A stretch of 42,390 bases of DNA from CAJGCS01 sp045589955 (GCA_045589955.1 JAZNQD010000065.1:1-42390); one strand, 5' to 3'; shown: positions 1 through 8,816, numbered from the stretch's first letter. Notes: generated by a model not told the origin, from the letters alone. Program-made: numbers and translations.

Positions 1-29
1 AAAAAGATGAAAGAAATTTCATCTTTTTT
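1..29. terminator. Rho-independent terminator, symmetric
   Basis: A 12-bp stem (AAAAAGATGAAA at 1-12 with TTTCATCTTTTT at 17-28) closes a GAAA tetraloop and runs into T's at 24-29. The flanking A and T tracts would let it work on both strands. It most likely ends a gene lying to the left of the window. Confidence 0.75.
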
Positions 30-67
30 CTTTATTTAAATTTCTATTTTAAAGAGAGTAGATTCTA

Positions 68-96
68 TTGCATAATGAATGAAGTTATTATATAAT
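68..96 (+). promoter_or_regulatory. Probable promoter of the nagZ-like gene
   Basis: A perfect -10 box TATAAT lies at 91-96. The best -35 candidate at 17-bp spacing is TTGCAT (68-73), which matches the consensus at only three positions. The -10 is convincing and the -35 weak. Confidence 0.5.
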
Positions 97-132
97 ATAT
101 GTAAATAATAAATTACTTCAAGAGGTGATATT

Positions 133-2799
133 ATGAAAAAATTATTAAGTATGATGATGTTATTATTTGTTTGTATATTTGTAACCGGCTGTGAGAAAAT
201 AATTCCTGAAAGAGAATACCTTACAATTTATGGTGAAACTGAAATGTACTTTGGACAAACAATTACTTTAACCCATAATTATAAAGGCAGTAGAGAAGTT
301 GAGTGGAAAAGCTTAAACCCTAAAATAGCAACAGTCGATAATGGGATTGTAACACCTGTTGGTGTTGGTACTGCAACTATTACTTTAACTGTTGGTAATA
401 GTGTTGCTAAATATGATATTCGTGTTAAAGAAATTAATGCTATTATCGTAGGTCCAAGCACATCCTATGTAACAAAAACTGATAGTTATAGCATAAAAGC
501 CTATAATGAAAAAGGTGAAGTTGATGTAACTTTAGTAAATAGAGATGATGTTGAATGGACGGTTGATAATCCAACTATTGCAAGTATTGGTAAATATGGA
601 GCTTTTAGAGCACTTCAAGAAGGAACTGTTACAATTACTGCTAAATTCTATGGGCAATCTGTTAGTATGACTGTGCAAATTGGTACTGTTAGTCCAACTA
701 TCAGATTAACTGGTCCTAAAGAACTTTCTGTCGGCGAATCAAGTAGAATATCAGTTGGTGTATCTAATCCGACAATGCAACCAATGGGAAATGTTGTTGC
801 AGAAGTGGATAATAAAGAATGCGTTACTTTATATGCATTTAATGTACCACTTGAAGTAGTTGGTATGAAAGAAGGAACTGTAACAATTAAAGTATACTTC
901 TCGAAGTATCCAGATGCTTATGATGAAATCACAATCAATGTTGTTGATCGAAGAACTTTAACAATTCTTGGTGCTGATGGTGAAATGAATGTTGGTGAAA
1001 CAAAACAATTAAATGTTTATCCATCAAATCAATTTGGTGAGCTTGTTTGGGAATCATTGATGCCTAATATTGCAACAATTGATGAAAATGGCTTGGTTAA
1101 AGCAGTTAGTTCAGGACTTGCAATAATCAAAGTTTATTTTGAAGACAATCCTAACATTAGTGCCACTTATTATATCGATGTCAAAGAAGAAGTTGATCCC
1201 CTTGAACAAGTAAATGAAATCATTTCAAAAATGACTTTATCTCAAAAAGTTGGGCAAATGTTTACGATTGGTTTTAGTGGGACGACATATACTTCAACAC
1301 TTGCGAGCGTTATTAAAGAATACAATTTTGGTAACGTAATTTATATGGGTGCAAATGTAGCTAGTCCTGAAACTATTGCTCAAATGTCAAATGATATTCA
1401 AAAAGCAATGATTGAATCAAACATTGTACCAGCTTTTATTTCTACTGACCAAGAAGGAGGACGTGTTGCGCGTCTTACAAATGGTGGTACACATTTTATT
1501 TCTAACATGGCAATGGGAGCCTTAAATGATATTACCTTAATATATGAAGAAGGCGTTGCGATGGGGTATGAACTTCGTAACTATGGTATTAATGCAAACT
1601 TTGCTCCGGTATTAGATGTAAATAATAATCCCGAAAACCCAATCATTGGTATTAGAAGTTATGGAGAAAATCCTTTCTTAGTTGCTAAATGTGGTGTGCA
1701 AATGTTTAAAGGACTTGCCTATAGCAATGTTATGGGAGTTGCCAAACACTTTCCAGGTCATGGAAATACAAATGTTGATTCTCATACTGGCTTACCAATT
1801 ATAAAATCAACTAAAGAAGAATTATACAAAATAGAACTTGCACCATATATTAAAGCTATTGAAGAAGGAATCGATGCGATAATGACAACACACATTATCT
1901 TTACTGCTATTGATGAAAACCTTCCAGCAACTCTTTCAGAAAAAGTACTAACAAATCTTTTAAGAGAAGAACTTGGTTATGATGGTATCATTATTACTGA
2001 TGGTATGGAAATGAATGCTTTAAGTAATTTTGGAAATCATGGTGAGTTAGCAGTTCAAGCAGTTCAAGCTGGTGTAGATATTTTATTATATACTTCAAAC
2101 ACAAATCCGAGGGCTGCTCATCAAGCGATTGTTGATGCCGTAAATAATAAAGAAATATCAATGGAAAGAATTGATGAATCAGTTCGACGTATCCTTCTTA
2201 AGAAATTAAAGTATGGACTTTTGGATGATGCGACTGCACCTAATCTTGATATGAGAGAAACATTGCAAAAAAATGAAGAATTAAATAATTTATTTGCGAT
2301 GAAAAGTTTAACACAAATGAAAGGCTCATTTGAAGGCTTTGATAAAAACGAATCAATTTTGGTTATTTCTCCTACAACAAGCTACAATCTAGGCAGTAAT
2401 TTAGAAAACAATTCTGTTGCCTGTTATGTATCAACATATTTAAAGGCTCAAGGTTATAACTCTGATTATTATGTCATAAATAACAACGTATCGACTGCTC
2501 AAGCAAATGCGGTAATGAGTAAAATTGTTAATTATGACAAGGTTGTTATTGCTTGTTCAAACGTAAAAACCAATAATTACTCATCAACAAAGAATTTGGT
2601 AAATGATATATTAAAAGAAAAAGAAGATACAATTGTGATTGCTCTAGATACTCCATATGATTATTTGGTATATGAAAATCTAAATAATTATATTTGTGTT
2701 TATGGGTACCAAAAGGCAACATCTATTGCAATTGCAAAATACTTAAATGGTGAATTTAAAGCAGAAGGCATATCACCAATTAATTTTGCAGGTGAATAG
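133..2799 (+). CDS. Lipoprotein beta-N-acetylglucosaminidase (GH3, NagZ type) with Big_2 domains
   Basis: This is an 888-residue exported lipoprotein. The signal peptide ends in a lipobox VTGC with Cys20. Residues about 28-350 hold roughly four bacterial Ig-like (Big_2) domains, recognisable by repeated 'P.IATVD..G.V..V..G.A.I' patterns. From about residue 357 a glycoside hydrolase family 3 domain follows: EGGRVARL at 441-448, KHFPGHGNT from 538 with the NagZ-type Asp549/His551 dyad, and the likely nucleophile Asp623 in ITDGMEM. The Asp-x-His dyad marks the N-acetylglucosaminidase branch of GH3 rather than plain beta-glucosidases. About 150 more residues form a C-terminal domain. The predicted role is removing GlcNAc from peptidoglycan fragments at the outer membrane face. 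The start has the SD AAGAGGTGAT upstream. A PTS EIIC-like gene follows after one base. GH3 assignment is firm; the exact substrate is inferred. Confidence 0.88.
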   Translation: MKKLLSMMMLLFVCIFVTGCEKIIPEREYLTIYGETEMYFGQTITLTHNYKGSREVEWKSLNPKIATVDNGIVTPVGVGTATITLTVGNSVAKYDIRVKEINAIIVGPSTSYVTKTDSYSIKAYNEKGEVDVTLVNRDDVEWTVDNPTIASIGKYGAFRALQEGTVTITAKFYGQSVSMTVQIGTVSPTIRLTGPKELSVGESSRISVGVSNPTMQPMGNVVAEVDNKECVTLYAFNVPLEVVGMKEGTVTIKVYFSKYPDAYDEITINVVDRRTLTILGADGEMNVGETKQLNVYPSNQFGELVWESLMPNIATIDENGLVKAVSSGLAIIKVYFEDNPNISATYYIDVKEEVDPLEQVNEIISKMTLSQKVGQMFTIGFSGTTYTSTLASVIKEYNFGNVIYMGANVASPETIAQMSNDIQKAMIESNIVPAFISTDQEGGRVARLTNGGTHFISNMAMGALNDITLIYEEGVAMGYELRNYGINANFAPVLDVNNNPENPIIGIRSYGENPFLVAKCGVQMFKGLAYSNVMGVAKHFPGHGNTNVDSHTGLPIIKSTKEELYKIELAPYIKAIEEGIDAIMTTHIIFTAIDENLPATLSEKVLTNLLREELGYDGIIITDGMEMNALSNFGNHGELAVQAVQAGVDILLYTSNTNPRAAHQAIVDAVNNKEISMERIDESVRRILLKKLKYGLLDDATAPNLDMRETLQKNEELNNLFAMKSLTQMKGSFEGFDKNESILVISPTTSYNLGSNLENNSVACYVSTYLKAQGYNSDYYVINNNVSTAQANAVMSKIVNYDKVVIACSNVKTNNYSSTKNLVNDILKEKEDTIVIALDTPYDYLVYENLNNYICVYGYQKATSIAIAKYLNGEFKAEGISPINFAGE

Positions 2800-2800
2800 T

Positions 2801-3964
2801 ATGAGTAAGAAAGATGAACAAAGAAGAAAAAAGAATCGTAATAAAAAAGAAGAAATAGTAGTTGCTACTGAAGAAAAAAAAGGAAAAAGAGTTTTATCTT
2901 TTTTAATGACATCACTTAATGGGATGGCGTATGGGCTTTTCGCAACATTAATTGTAGGGACAATTATTGAAACTTTAGCTAAATATCTTTTAAATTTTGA
3001 TATTCCGCCAATAAAATCACTTCAAACAATTTTTATTGGTGCATCAGGTGCAATTAAACTTGTTACTGGGGCAGGTATTGGAGCAGGTATTGCTCTTGCC
3101 TTGAAATATGATTTATTAAAAATTATTGTACTCTCAACTGTTGGTCAAGTGGCTGGATTTATGTCATTAAGTGCTAATAATATTAAATTCTTTGCACCTG
3201 GGGCAGCTGGGGTTGGCGACCCTTTAACTATTTACTTAGTTGTTATTGCTGTTGCCTTATTGATGAAAGTAATTCTTGTTAAAAAGACACCAGTTGATAT
3301 ATTGATCGTACCTTTGTTTGGTGTTGTATTTGGTATTATTGTTACACTTCTTGTACGTGTTCCTTCAATTTATGTTACTGAGATTATTCGAACAATTATT
3401 GATAAAGCTACATTAACACTACCATTTTTTATGGGAATTATCGTATCTGTTGTAATGGGGATGGCCTTAACAGCACCTATCTCTTCTGCAGCAATAGCTG
3501 CACTAGTTTTCTCTGGAACTGGTGAAGGCTTAGAAATTGCCAGTGGGGCTGCCGTTATCGGTTGTTGTACACAAATGATTGGGTTTGCAATCCAATCTCG
3601 TAAAGACAATAATATTGGAATGGTTATATCAATTGGTATTGGAACAAGTATGTTACAATTTAAGAATATCCTTAAAAAACCAATTATTTGGTTACCTACG
3701 ATTATTGCATCAGCTATTTTAGGACCGATTTCAACTTGTTGGTTGAAACTAAAATGTATTGGCGGGGGGAATAACTCAGGAATGGGAACAGCTGGCCTTG
3801 TCGGCGTGATTGGAACATTTAACTCAATGGGATATAATTTAATAAATGCAATTATTATTATATTGATGGAAATTATTTTGCCAGCGGTCTTAGTATTTGT
3901 AATTGATTTGATTTTTAGAAAATTCAAACTTATTAAAGATGGCGATTTAAAAGTGAATAATTAG
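2801..3964 (+). CDS. PTS EIIC-like membrane transporter (EIIC_2 type)
   Basis: This 387-residue integral membrane protein resembles the stand-alone PTS_EIIC_2 family. After a very basic N-terminus (about residues 1-28, rich in Lys/Arg/Glu) come many hydrophobic segments with glycine-rich stretches such as GAGIGAGIALAL and GGGNNSGMGTAGLVG. No EIIA or EIIB domain is attached or adjacent, so it may transport without phosphorylation or use EII partners coded elsewhere. The ATG at 2801 is chosen over the upstream in-frame ATG at 2747: the latter lies inside the preceding gene, whereas 2801 has AGGTGA at a good distance and sits one base after that gene's stop. Translational coupling to the NagZ-like lipoprotein suggests a linked role, perhaps uptake of released sugar, but this is inference. 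Confidence 0.75.
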   Translation: MSKKDEQRRKKNRNKKEEIVVATEEKKGKRVLSFLMTSLNGMAYGLFATLIVGTIIETLAKYLLNFDIPPIKSLQTIFIGASGAIKLVTGAGIGAGIALALKYDLLKIIVLSTVGQVAGFMSLSANNIKFFAPGAAGVGDPLTIYLVVIAVALLMKVILVKKTPVDILIVPLFGVVFGIIVTLLVRVPSIYVTEIIRTIIDKATLTLPFFMGIIVSVVMGMALTAPISSAAIAALVFSGTGEGLEIASGAAVIGCCTQMIGFAIQSRKDNNIGMVISIGIGTSMLQFKNILKKPIIWLPTIIASAILGPISTCWLKLKCIGGGNNSGMGTAGLVGVIGTFNSMGYNLINAIIIILMEIILPAVLVFVIDLIFRKFKLIKDGDLKVNN

Positions 3965-3991
3965 AATGTATGGATTTCATACATTCTTTTT
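3963..3991 (+). terminator. Rho-independent terminator after the EIIC-like gene
   Basis: The 10-bp stem AGAATGTATG / CATACATTCT (3963-3972 with 3978-3987) is followed by a T tract. It starts within the stop codon of the EIIC-like gene. Confidence 0.85.
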
Positions 3992-4028
3992 CTTATGTAT
4001 ATATAATGAATAAAAAATAAATTTGTTA

Positions 4029-4051
4029 TATAATATATTAAAAATAGGAGG
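4029..4051 (+). promoter_or_regulatory. -10 box and strong SD of the threonine aldolase gene
   Basis: TATAAT at 4029-4034 is followed by the strong Shine-Dalgarno AGGAGG at 4046-4051, seven bases before the ATG at 4058. No good -35 box is visible. Confidence 0.5.
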
Positions 4052-4057
4052 CTTGTT

Positions 4058-5086
4058 ATGATAAATTTAAAGAATGATTATTGTGGTATTGCTCACAAGA
4101 AAGTATTAGAAAAATTATTAGCTTATCAAGAGTGTTCATTTAATAGTTATGGACTAGACCATGTAAGCGAAAATGCGAAACAGGCTATCAAGAAAGTATT
4201 AAAAAATGATAATGTTGATATACACTTTTTAGTTGGTGGAACAATTACTAATAAAGTTGTCATTCATCAATGTTTAAAAACATATGAAGCTGTCATTTGT
4301 TGCGACACAGGACACATCAATGTTCATGAAACAGGTGCGATTGAAGCAACCGGACATAAGGTAATTACTGTTCCAAATGTTGATGGAAAGATAACTAGTG
4401 AAAATATTCGTAAGGCATATTATGAACATACTGATGAACACATGGTTAAACCTAAGATGGTTTATATTTCAAACGCAACTGAAACAGGAACTGTATATAC
4501 TAAAAAAGAGATCACATCTATTAAAGAAGTATGTAATGAATTAGATATGCTTTTATATTTAGATGGTGCTCGTTTAGGATGTGCATTAACATCAAAATAT
4601 AGTGATTTATCAATTGAAGATTTACCTAATTTAGTCGACGTTTTCTATATTGGAGGAACAAAGAATGGATTAATGTTAGGTGAAGCAGTTGTAATTATTA
4701 ATGAAAAAATCAAAAAAGATTTCCGCTTTATGATTAAACATTTAGGAGGCATGTACTCTAAAGGTTTTGTTGCAGGGATTAATTTTGAAGCACTATTTGA
4801 GGATAATTTATTCTTTGAAATTGCCAAAAAAGAAAATGATCAAGCAGAAAGACTTTATAATGAACTAACAAAAATAGGAGTTAAGTTTAATATTGTTCCT
4901 CAAACAAATCAAATCTTCCCTGTTTTTAAAACTTCGCAAATCGAAAAATTAAATAAAGAGATTAGCTTTGAAGTTTGGTCTAGTAATCCAGATGAAACAA
5001 CAATTCGTTTTGTGACTAGTTATATGACTAAAGATGAAGATATTGATAAAGCAATTCAAATTATCAAGGAAATAATTGCTTGTTAA
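4058..5086 (+). CDS. Threonine aldolase family PLP enzyme
   Basis: This 342-residue protein matches the low-specificity L-threonine aldolase / beta-eliminating lyase family (fold type I PLP enzymes). Such enzymes cleave L-threonine or allo-threonine to glycine and acetaldehyde in the cytoplasm. Visible marks are HINVHETGAIEATGHKV near the N-terminal third, YLDGARLG carrying the PLP-ring aspartate, and the GGTKNG motif with the probable Schiff-base Lys202. The length is normal for the family. It stands alone, with a terminator before it and a new promoter after it, so it is probably monocistronic. Other amino acids (for example beta-hydroxy amino acids) could be substrates; the sequence does not decide this. 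Confidence 0.85.
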   Translation: MINLKNDYCGIAHKKVLEKLLAYQECSFNSYGLDHVSENAKQAIKKVLKNDNVDIHFLVGGTITNKVVIHQCLKTYEAVICCDTGHINVHETGAIEATGHKVITVPNVDGKITSENIRKAYYEHTDEHMVKPKMVYISNATETGTVYTKKEITSIKEVCNELDMLLYLDGARLGCALTSKYSDLSIEDLPNLVDVFYIGGTKNGLMLGEAVVIINEKIKKDFRFMIKHLGGMYSKGFVAGINFEALFEDNLFFEIAKKENDQAERLYNELTKIGVKFNIVPQTNQIFPVFKTSQIEKLNKEISFEVWSSNPDETTIRFVTSYMTKDEDIDKAIQIIKEIIAC

Positions 5087-5119
5087 GCTTTTTGAATAAA
5101 ATAATCTTTTTATAAAAAA

Positions 5120-5148
5120 TTGAAATATTTTTTAAAATATGCTATAAT
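5120..5148 (+). promoter_or_regulatory. Sigma-A type promoter of the gmk-like gene
   Basis: TTGAAA (5120-5125) and TATAAT (5143-5148) are 17 bp apart. TGC directly before the -10 makes it an extended -10 promoter. Confidence 0.8.
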
Positions 5149-5171
5149 AAGATATAGTAAAGAGGTGGAGT

Positions 5172-5705
5172 ATGTTAGTATTAGTAGGCCCAAGTGCTTC
5201 AGGTAAGACACAAATTTTAAAAATCTTAATGGAAAAATATGGTATGAAAAAACTTGTTACTTATACTACTCGCCCTATGCGTGTTAATGAAGTAAACGGA
5301 ATTGATTATCACTTTATATCTAAAGAAGATTTTTTTAATAAATTGGAAAATGACTTTTTCTTCGAAACAATTGAATATAATAATAACTTTTATGGAACTT
5401 CAAAAAATGACTTTTCTGATGATAAAGCTGTTATTCTTGAACCTAATGGCTTACAAAAGTACATTAAAGATGCTAAGGATAAAATTAAAATCGTTGTCCT
5501 TAAGTGTGATGAAAATGTTCTTCGTAATCGTATGGTTTTTAGACAAGACCCTTTTGAAGAAATTGAAAAACGTATTAAAGGTGATAAAGTTTGGTTTAAA
5601 CCAAGTTTATATGATCAAGCCGATTTAATTTTAGATACTTCATATTCAGATATTTTTGATGATGCTGAAAGGGTTTATAACTTCTATCAAGAAGTTGTTA
5701 AATAG
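5172..5705 (+). CDS. Guanylate kinase-like protein
   Basis: The 177-residue product has a P-loop GPSASGKT at residues 6-13 and a GMP-binding style segment (TTRPMR...NGIDYHF), both typical of guanylate kinase, which converts GMP to GDP using ATP. It is shorter than the usual 190-210 residues and begins almost directly at the P-loop strand. The lid region is also divergent. It may be the working guanylate kinase of this organism or a paralogue with another substrate; a second, canonical gmk elsewhere in the genome would favour the latter. The SD AGAGGTGGAG lies just upstream of the ATG. A DUF1461 membrane protein gene follows after eight bases and is probably cotranscribed. Confidence 0.72.
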   Translation: MLVLVGPSASGKTQILKILMEKYGMKKLVTYTTRPMRVNEVNGIDYHFISKEDFFNKLENDFFFETIEYNNNFYGTSKNDFSDDKAVILEPNGLQKYIKDAKDKIKIVVLKCDENVLRNRMVFRQDPFEEIEKRIKGDKVWFKPSLYDQADLILDTSYSDIFDDAERVYNFYQEVVK

Positions 5706-5713
5706 TATTTTAT

Positions 5714-6637
5714 ATGAAAGTATTAGATCGTATCTTAATTATATTTTTTACAATGTGCTTAACAATTGTTGCAATATGGTTTTCAGCTGTGCCAATTGCC
5801 AAATCAAAGGCATATTATCACCTTCAATTTAAAATAAATGATGTTTATGCTCACGAAAATAAAGATGGAGAGCAAGTCGAAACTGTCTTTTATTTTCTTA
5901 ATGGAGAATATCAAAAAGCTAAATTTACAGATGAACAATTAGATATTATGGTTGATCATATTATTGAATTTTTATTTGGAAATAAGGAAAGCTTTAAACT
6001 AGAACTTACAGATGTAAGAGTTTATAATCGAACAACTGGAGAATATGAGGTTGTTCTTGATGATGAGGGGAATCCTGCTTCAGTTTCAATCTTTGGAGAA
6101 GAAGCTGTAACGCATATGGATGATGTGAAACAATTATTTATTATTTTTCAAATAATATCAGTAATTGCCTTTGTTCTTGCCTTAGGAATCTTTGCATATT
6201 TATTATTACGTATAGCTCAAGTTAAGAAGATTTTATTTGAATATTCTATGTTATTCCATATTTTGTTAGTAACAGTTTTATCAGGCTATTTGTCAATAAC
6301 ATTCGTAGGTGCTGTTGCTAGATATGGTACAAATATTAGTGTTGATAAGTTTATTAGTATTGCTTGGGAATACTTCCATTTCTTTTTCTTCCCATTCCAA
6401 CCAGATAAGATCGATGGTTCGTTCTTTAATGATATATTAACTGAAATATTAACAATTGAGTTATTTGTTGCTGCGGTATTCATCTGTGTATTCGTTCTTA
6501 TTCTTATTCAACTTGTATGGCTTGTATTCTGTTTAATTATGAAAATTTTTGGAGGGCTAATTGGGAACAAAATCAAACGTTATCAATATTCAAGTTCCAT
6601 TTCTGCACCAACACAAAATCGAACACAAGATCATTAA
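5714..6637 (+). CDS. DUF1461 / TIGR01906-like integral membrane protein
   Basis: The 307-residue product has one N-terminal membrane segment (about residues 6-29), an extracytoplasmic region of about 110 residues, and then three or four further membrane segments. Two landmarks fit the TIGR01906/DUF1461 family: an HMDDVKQLF motif just before the second membrane segment, and an FHFFFFPFQPD stretch before the last. The family has no known biochemical function. The last 25 or so codons overlap the next gene in another reading frame, so the tail after the final membrane helix is probably not constrained as protein. No Shine-Dalgarno stronger than TATTTTAT is seen, so translation may depend on coupling to the preceding gmk-like gene eight bases upstream. 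Confidence 0.7.
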   Translation: MKVLDRILIIFFTMCLTIVAIWFSAVPIAKSKAYYHLQFKINDVYAHENKDGEQVETVFYFLNGEYQKAKFTDEQLDIMVDHIIEFLFGNKESFKLELTDVRVYNRTTGEYEVVLDDEGNPASVSIFGEEAVTHMDDVKQLFIIFQIISVIAFVLALGIFAYLLLRIAQVKKILFEYSMLFHILLVTVLSGYLSITFVGAVARYGTNISVDKFISIAWEYFHFFFFPFQPDKIDGSFFNDILTEILTIELFVAAVFICVFVLILIQLVWLVFCLIMKIFGGLIGNKIKRYQYSSSISAPTQNRTQDH

Positions 6638-7277
6638 TGCCAAAACCAACCGCTTAACTTTAAAGTATGATCGTGATGGTATTTTAGTTATTAGAAAACC
6701 AGCGCTAATGCCGTTACTTAAAGTAGAACAATTTATTGAAAAACATATTGATTGGATACTTAAACATTATGCCACGACAAGACCAATTAAACGTTATTAT
6801 GTTACTGGTGAAGACTATTTATATTTAGGTAAGACATACAAATTAAATGTTATAGGTAATAAATATCCTCAGGTTTATGTTAATGATGGGGTAATCTATG
6901 TTTATGTGCCATATACTAAAACTCCAGAACAAGTCTTAGAAAAATGGCGTAAAGAAGAGGCTGAAAAAACATTCACAATTCTTTTACATCATTGTTTTGA
7001 AAAAATGGCTGTTTATCTAAATAAATTTCCGACTTTAGAAATAAAAAAATATAAAGCCAGATGGGGAACATGTTATCCAAAGAAAAACAAAATATCAATT
7101 AATCTTTCTTTGATTCATGTTGATATCGATTTGATCGAATATGTTATTTATCATGAATTAGTCCATTTTGTTCATGGAGATCATAGCAATGAATTCCATC
7201 GTTTTTTACAAAAGTATGTTCCAGATGAAAAAAAGAAAAGAGCAAGATTAAAAAAATATAAATGTGATTATAAATAA
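6561..7277 (+). CDS. YgjP-type (M48-like) zinc metallopeptidase, TTG start
   Basis: The 238-residue product belongs to the YgjP/DUF45 putative metal-dependent hydrolases. The zinc site is HELVH at 198-202 followed by HGDHSNEFH, in the usual position near the C-terminus, after the family's KYKARWGTC segment. The N-terminal part reads like the family's start (NRLTLKYDRDG). The start codon is TTG at 6561: GGAGGG lies at 6551-6556, four bases upstream, and no in-frame ATG exists before the conserved region. The gene therefore overlaps the preceding membrane protein gene by 77 bases. The protein is predicted cytoplasmic with unknown substrate. Confidence 0.8.
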   Translation: MGTKSNVINIQVPFLHQHKIEHKIINAKTNRLTLKYDRDGILVIRKPALMPLLKVEQFIEKHIDWILKHYATTRPIKRYYVTGEDYLYLGKTYKLNVIGNKYPQVYVNDGVIYVYVPYTKTPEQVLEKWRKEEAEKTFTILLHHCFEKMAVYLNKFPTLEIKKYKARWGTCYPKKNKISINLSLIHVDIDLIEYVIYHELVHFVHGDHSNEFHRFLQKYVPDEKKKRARLKKYKCDYK

Positions 7278-7316
7278 AAGGTAACAAACTTGTTAGCCAA
7301 GTTTGTTACCTTTTTT
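7277..7316 (+). terminator. Strong Rho-independent terminator
   Basis: A perfect 16-bp stem, AAAGGTAACAAACTTG (7277-7292) with its complement at 7298-7313, has a five-base loop and ends in a T run. It closes the gmk-like/DUF1461/YgjP transcription unit. Confidence 0.92.
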
Positions 7317-7515
7317 ATATAGACATAAATCGACTTTTAAGATTGATAATTTAATTGATATTTATAGTATTATGTCGAATAGAGATTGATTTTCTAAATT
7401 CTTGTAATATGAGTTGAAGTATGTCGAGCTCTTTTTATCCAAATAAGTATTTTTTGTATATTTTATATGTTTTAATAAATGCATAAATATTTAAGAAAAA
7501 AAGGAGGTATTTGTT
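7317..7515. other. Noncoding stretch before the XRE regulator, with a repeated octamer
   Basis: No open frame or RNA gene is recognisable in this gap. It holds TATGTCGA twice (7371-7378 and 7420-7427) and the related inverse sequence GACATAAATCGAC near 7322. The strong SD AAAAGGAGG precedes the regulator's ATG. The repeats could be operator half-sites, but this is only a suggestion. Confidence 0.3.
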
Positions 7516-8784
7516 ATGTATATTTCGAAAATAAGAAATAATAAAATATTTGATCAAAATGTATTAAATAAAAAAATTAATCATGATACTAGTAAAGAAT
7601 ATTTCTATTCTTCATTTTTAAAGCGAAAAAGAATCGAAAAAGGGATGAAATTAGAAGAAGTTGCATCAGGAATTTGTAGTGTTAGTTATTTGAGTCGAAT
7701 TGAAAATAATCAATCATTTCCAAACGAAGATAATCTAAAACTCTTATTTGAAAGACTAGATTTAAATTATAATGAAATCAAAAGAAAAAGAAATTTTGAT
7801 GTTTTTGATGATTTGTTAAAAAATGAATTATGTAATAATAAAGATAATATGATTGCTTTAATAAGTGATATTATCTCTTCCAATGCATATTCAAATATAG
7901 AACTTGATTTATTTGTCTTATATGAAAGTATTCTCGCAAAAAACTATGAAGAAGCAAGATATATTCTATTAAAACAAGAAGTTAATATGGAATTATTCAA
8001 TAATAAGGAAATGTTGTTTTATATTTATCTATTTGCTCGATACTTGTTTGAAACAAATCAAAATAAAAGAGCATATGCTCAAATTAAGGTTTTAAATACA
8101 ATTAATATGAATGATTTGTTCATGAAAGCAATTATTTATGATTTATCAATTGATGTTTCCTTCATGATGGGTGAGTACGAACAAGTATTGAAATTTTACT
8201 ATCTTCTTAATCAAAATGAAAATAGTTGTTTATTTGCCAATAAAATGAATTTACATAAATTAAAGTGTTTAATTTCTGATGCAAATTTCAATTTCAATGA
8301 AACGATCAACGATTTTGAAAAAATAAGAAAGGTATTAGATATGGATAATATAAGTATAAAAAATACATATTATCATTATTTAGGTTTTGTTTATTATAAA
8401 AACAATATGTACCAAGAGGCGATAAAACTTATTAAAGAAAATTCTAATTCTGCTCAAAGTTTATCTTTTTTAGGATATTTAGTGAAAAAGGCGGGTAGTA
8501 ATTCTGATAAAGCAACGTTTCTTGCAACTTTAAAAAAGATGTCTTTTTCAAAGTATGATTATTTATATGAAGAGTTTTGTAATTATATCAGCCTTGCGCT
8601 TCGTAATGAAAATAGTTATCATCTTTATAGCTTTTTAAAACAAAAGGTTTTAACTCATAGTTCATTATTTTATGATCATATTATTAAAGAAGTTGCTTTA
8701 AAAGAACTAATTAGTATTGGATTGACATCATCGAAATATAAAGAAACATTACGTTTTATTGAAGAAAACCAAGTAAAATCTTAA
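7516..8784 (+). CDS. XRE-family transcriptional regulator with helical-repeat domain (Rgg/PlcR-like layout)
   Basis: The 422-residue protein carries an XRE/HTH_3 DNA-binding domain at about residues 34-86 (KRKRIEKGMKLEEVASGI, then SYLSRIENNQSFP). It is followed by about 330 residues that look wholly helical, with TPR-like spacing. This layout is shared by the Rgg/PlcR/PrgX (RRNPP) group, in which the repeat domain binds a small peptide or partner protein. An N-terminal extension of about 30 residues precedes the HTH. The SD AAAAGGAGG gives a clear ATG start. No terminator separates it from trmR, but trmR has its own promoter. No short pheromone-type gene was found beside it, so the ligand is unknown. 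Confidence 0.75.
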   Translation: MYISKIRNNKIFDQNVLNKKINHDTSKEYFYSSFLKRKRIEKGMKLEEVASGICSVSYLSRIENNQSFPNEDNLKLLFERLDLNYNEIKRKRNFDVFDDLLKNELCNNKDNMIALISDIISSNAYSNIELDLFVLYESILAKNYEEARYILLKQEVNMELFNNKEMLFYIYLFARYLFETNQNKRAYAQIKVLNTINMNDLFMKAIIYDLSIDVSFMMGEYEQVLKFYYLLNQNENSCLFANKMNLHKLKCLISDANFNFNETINDFEKIRKVLDMDNISIKNTYYHYLGFVYYKNNMYQEAIKLIKENSNSAQSLSFLGYLVKKAGSNSDKATFLATLKKMSFSKYDYLYEEFCNYISLALRNENSYHLYSFLKQKVLTHSSLFYDHIIKEVALKELISIGLTSSKYKETLRFIEENQVKS

Positions 8785-8787
8785 TGG

Positions 8788-8816
8788 TTGAAAATTAATA
8801 TATTTTATAGTATAAT
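8788..8816 (+). promoter_or_regulatory. Sigma-A type promoter of the trmR-trhP1-trhP2 operon
   Basis: TTGAAA (8788-8793) is 17 bp from TATAAT (8811-8816). The SD AGGTGG follows before the ATG at 8840. Confidence 0.8.

Noticed and set aside
2747..2800. Longer start for the EIIC-like protein
   Set aside because: It lies inside the NagZ-like gene with no SD; the ATG at 2801 has AGGTGA.
3370..3927. 185-codon open frame antisense to the EIIC-like gene
   Set aside because: It is a by-product of the biased codons of a membrane protein on the other strand and has no SD or family match.
7317..7515. Small pheromone gene next to the Rgg-like regulator
   Set aside because: Frames in the gap stop within a few codons and none encodes a plausible signal peptide.
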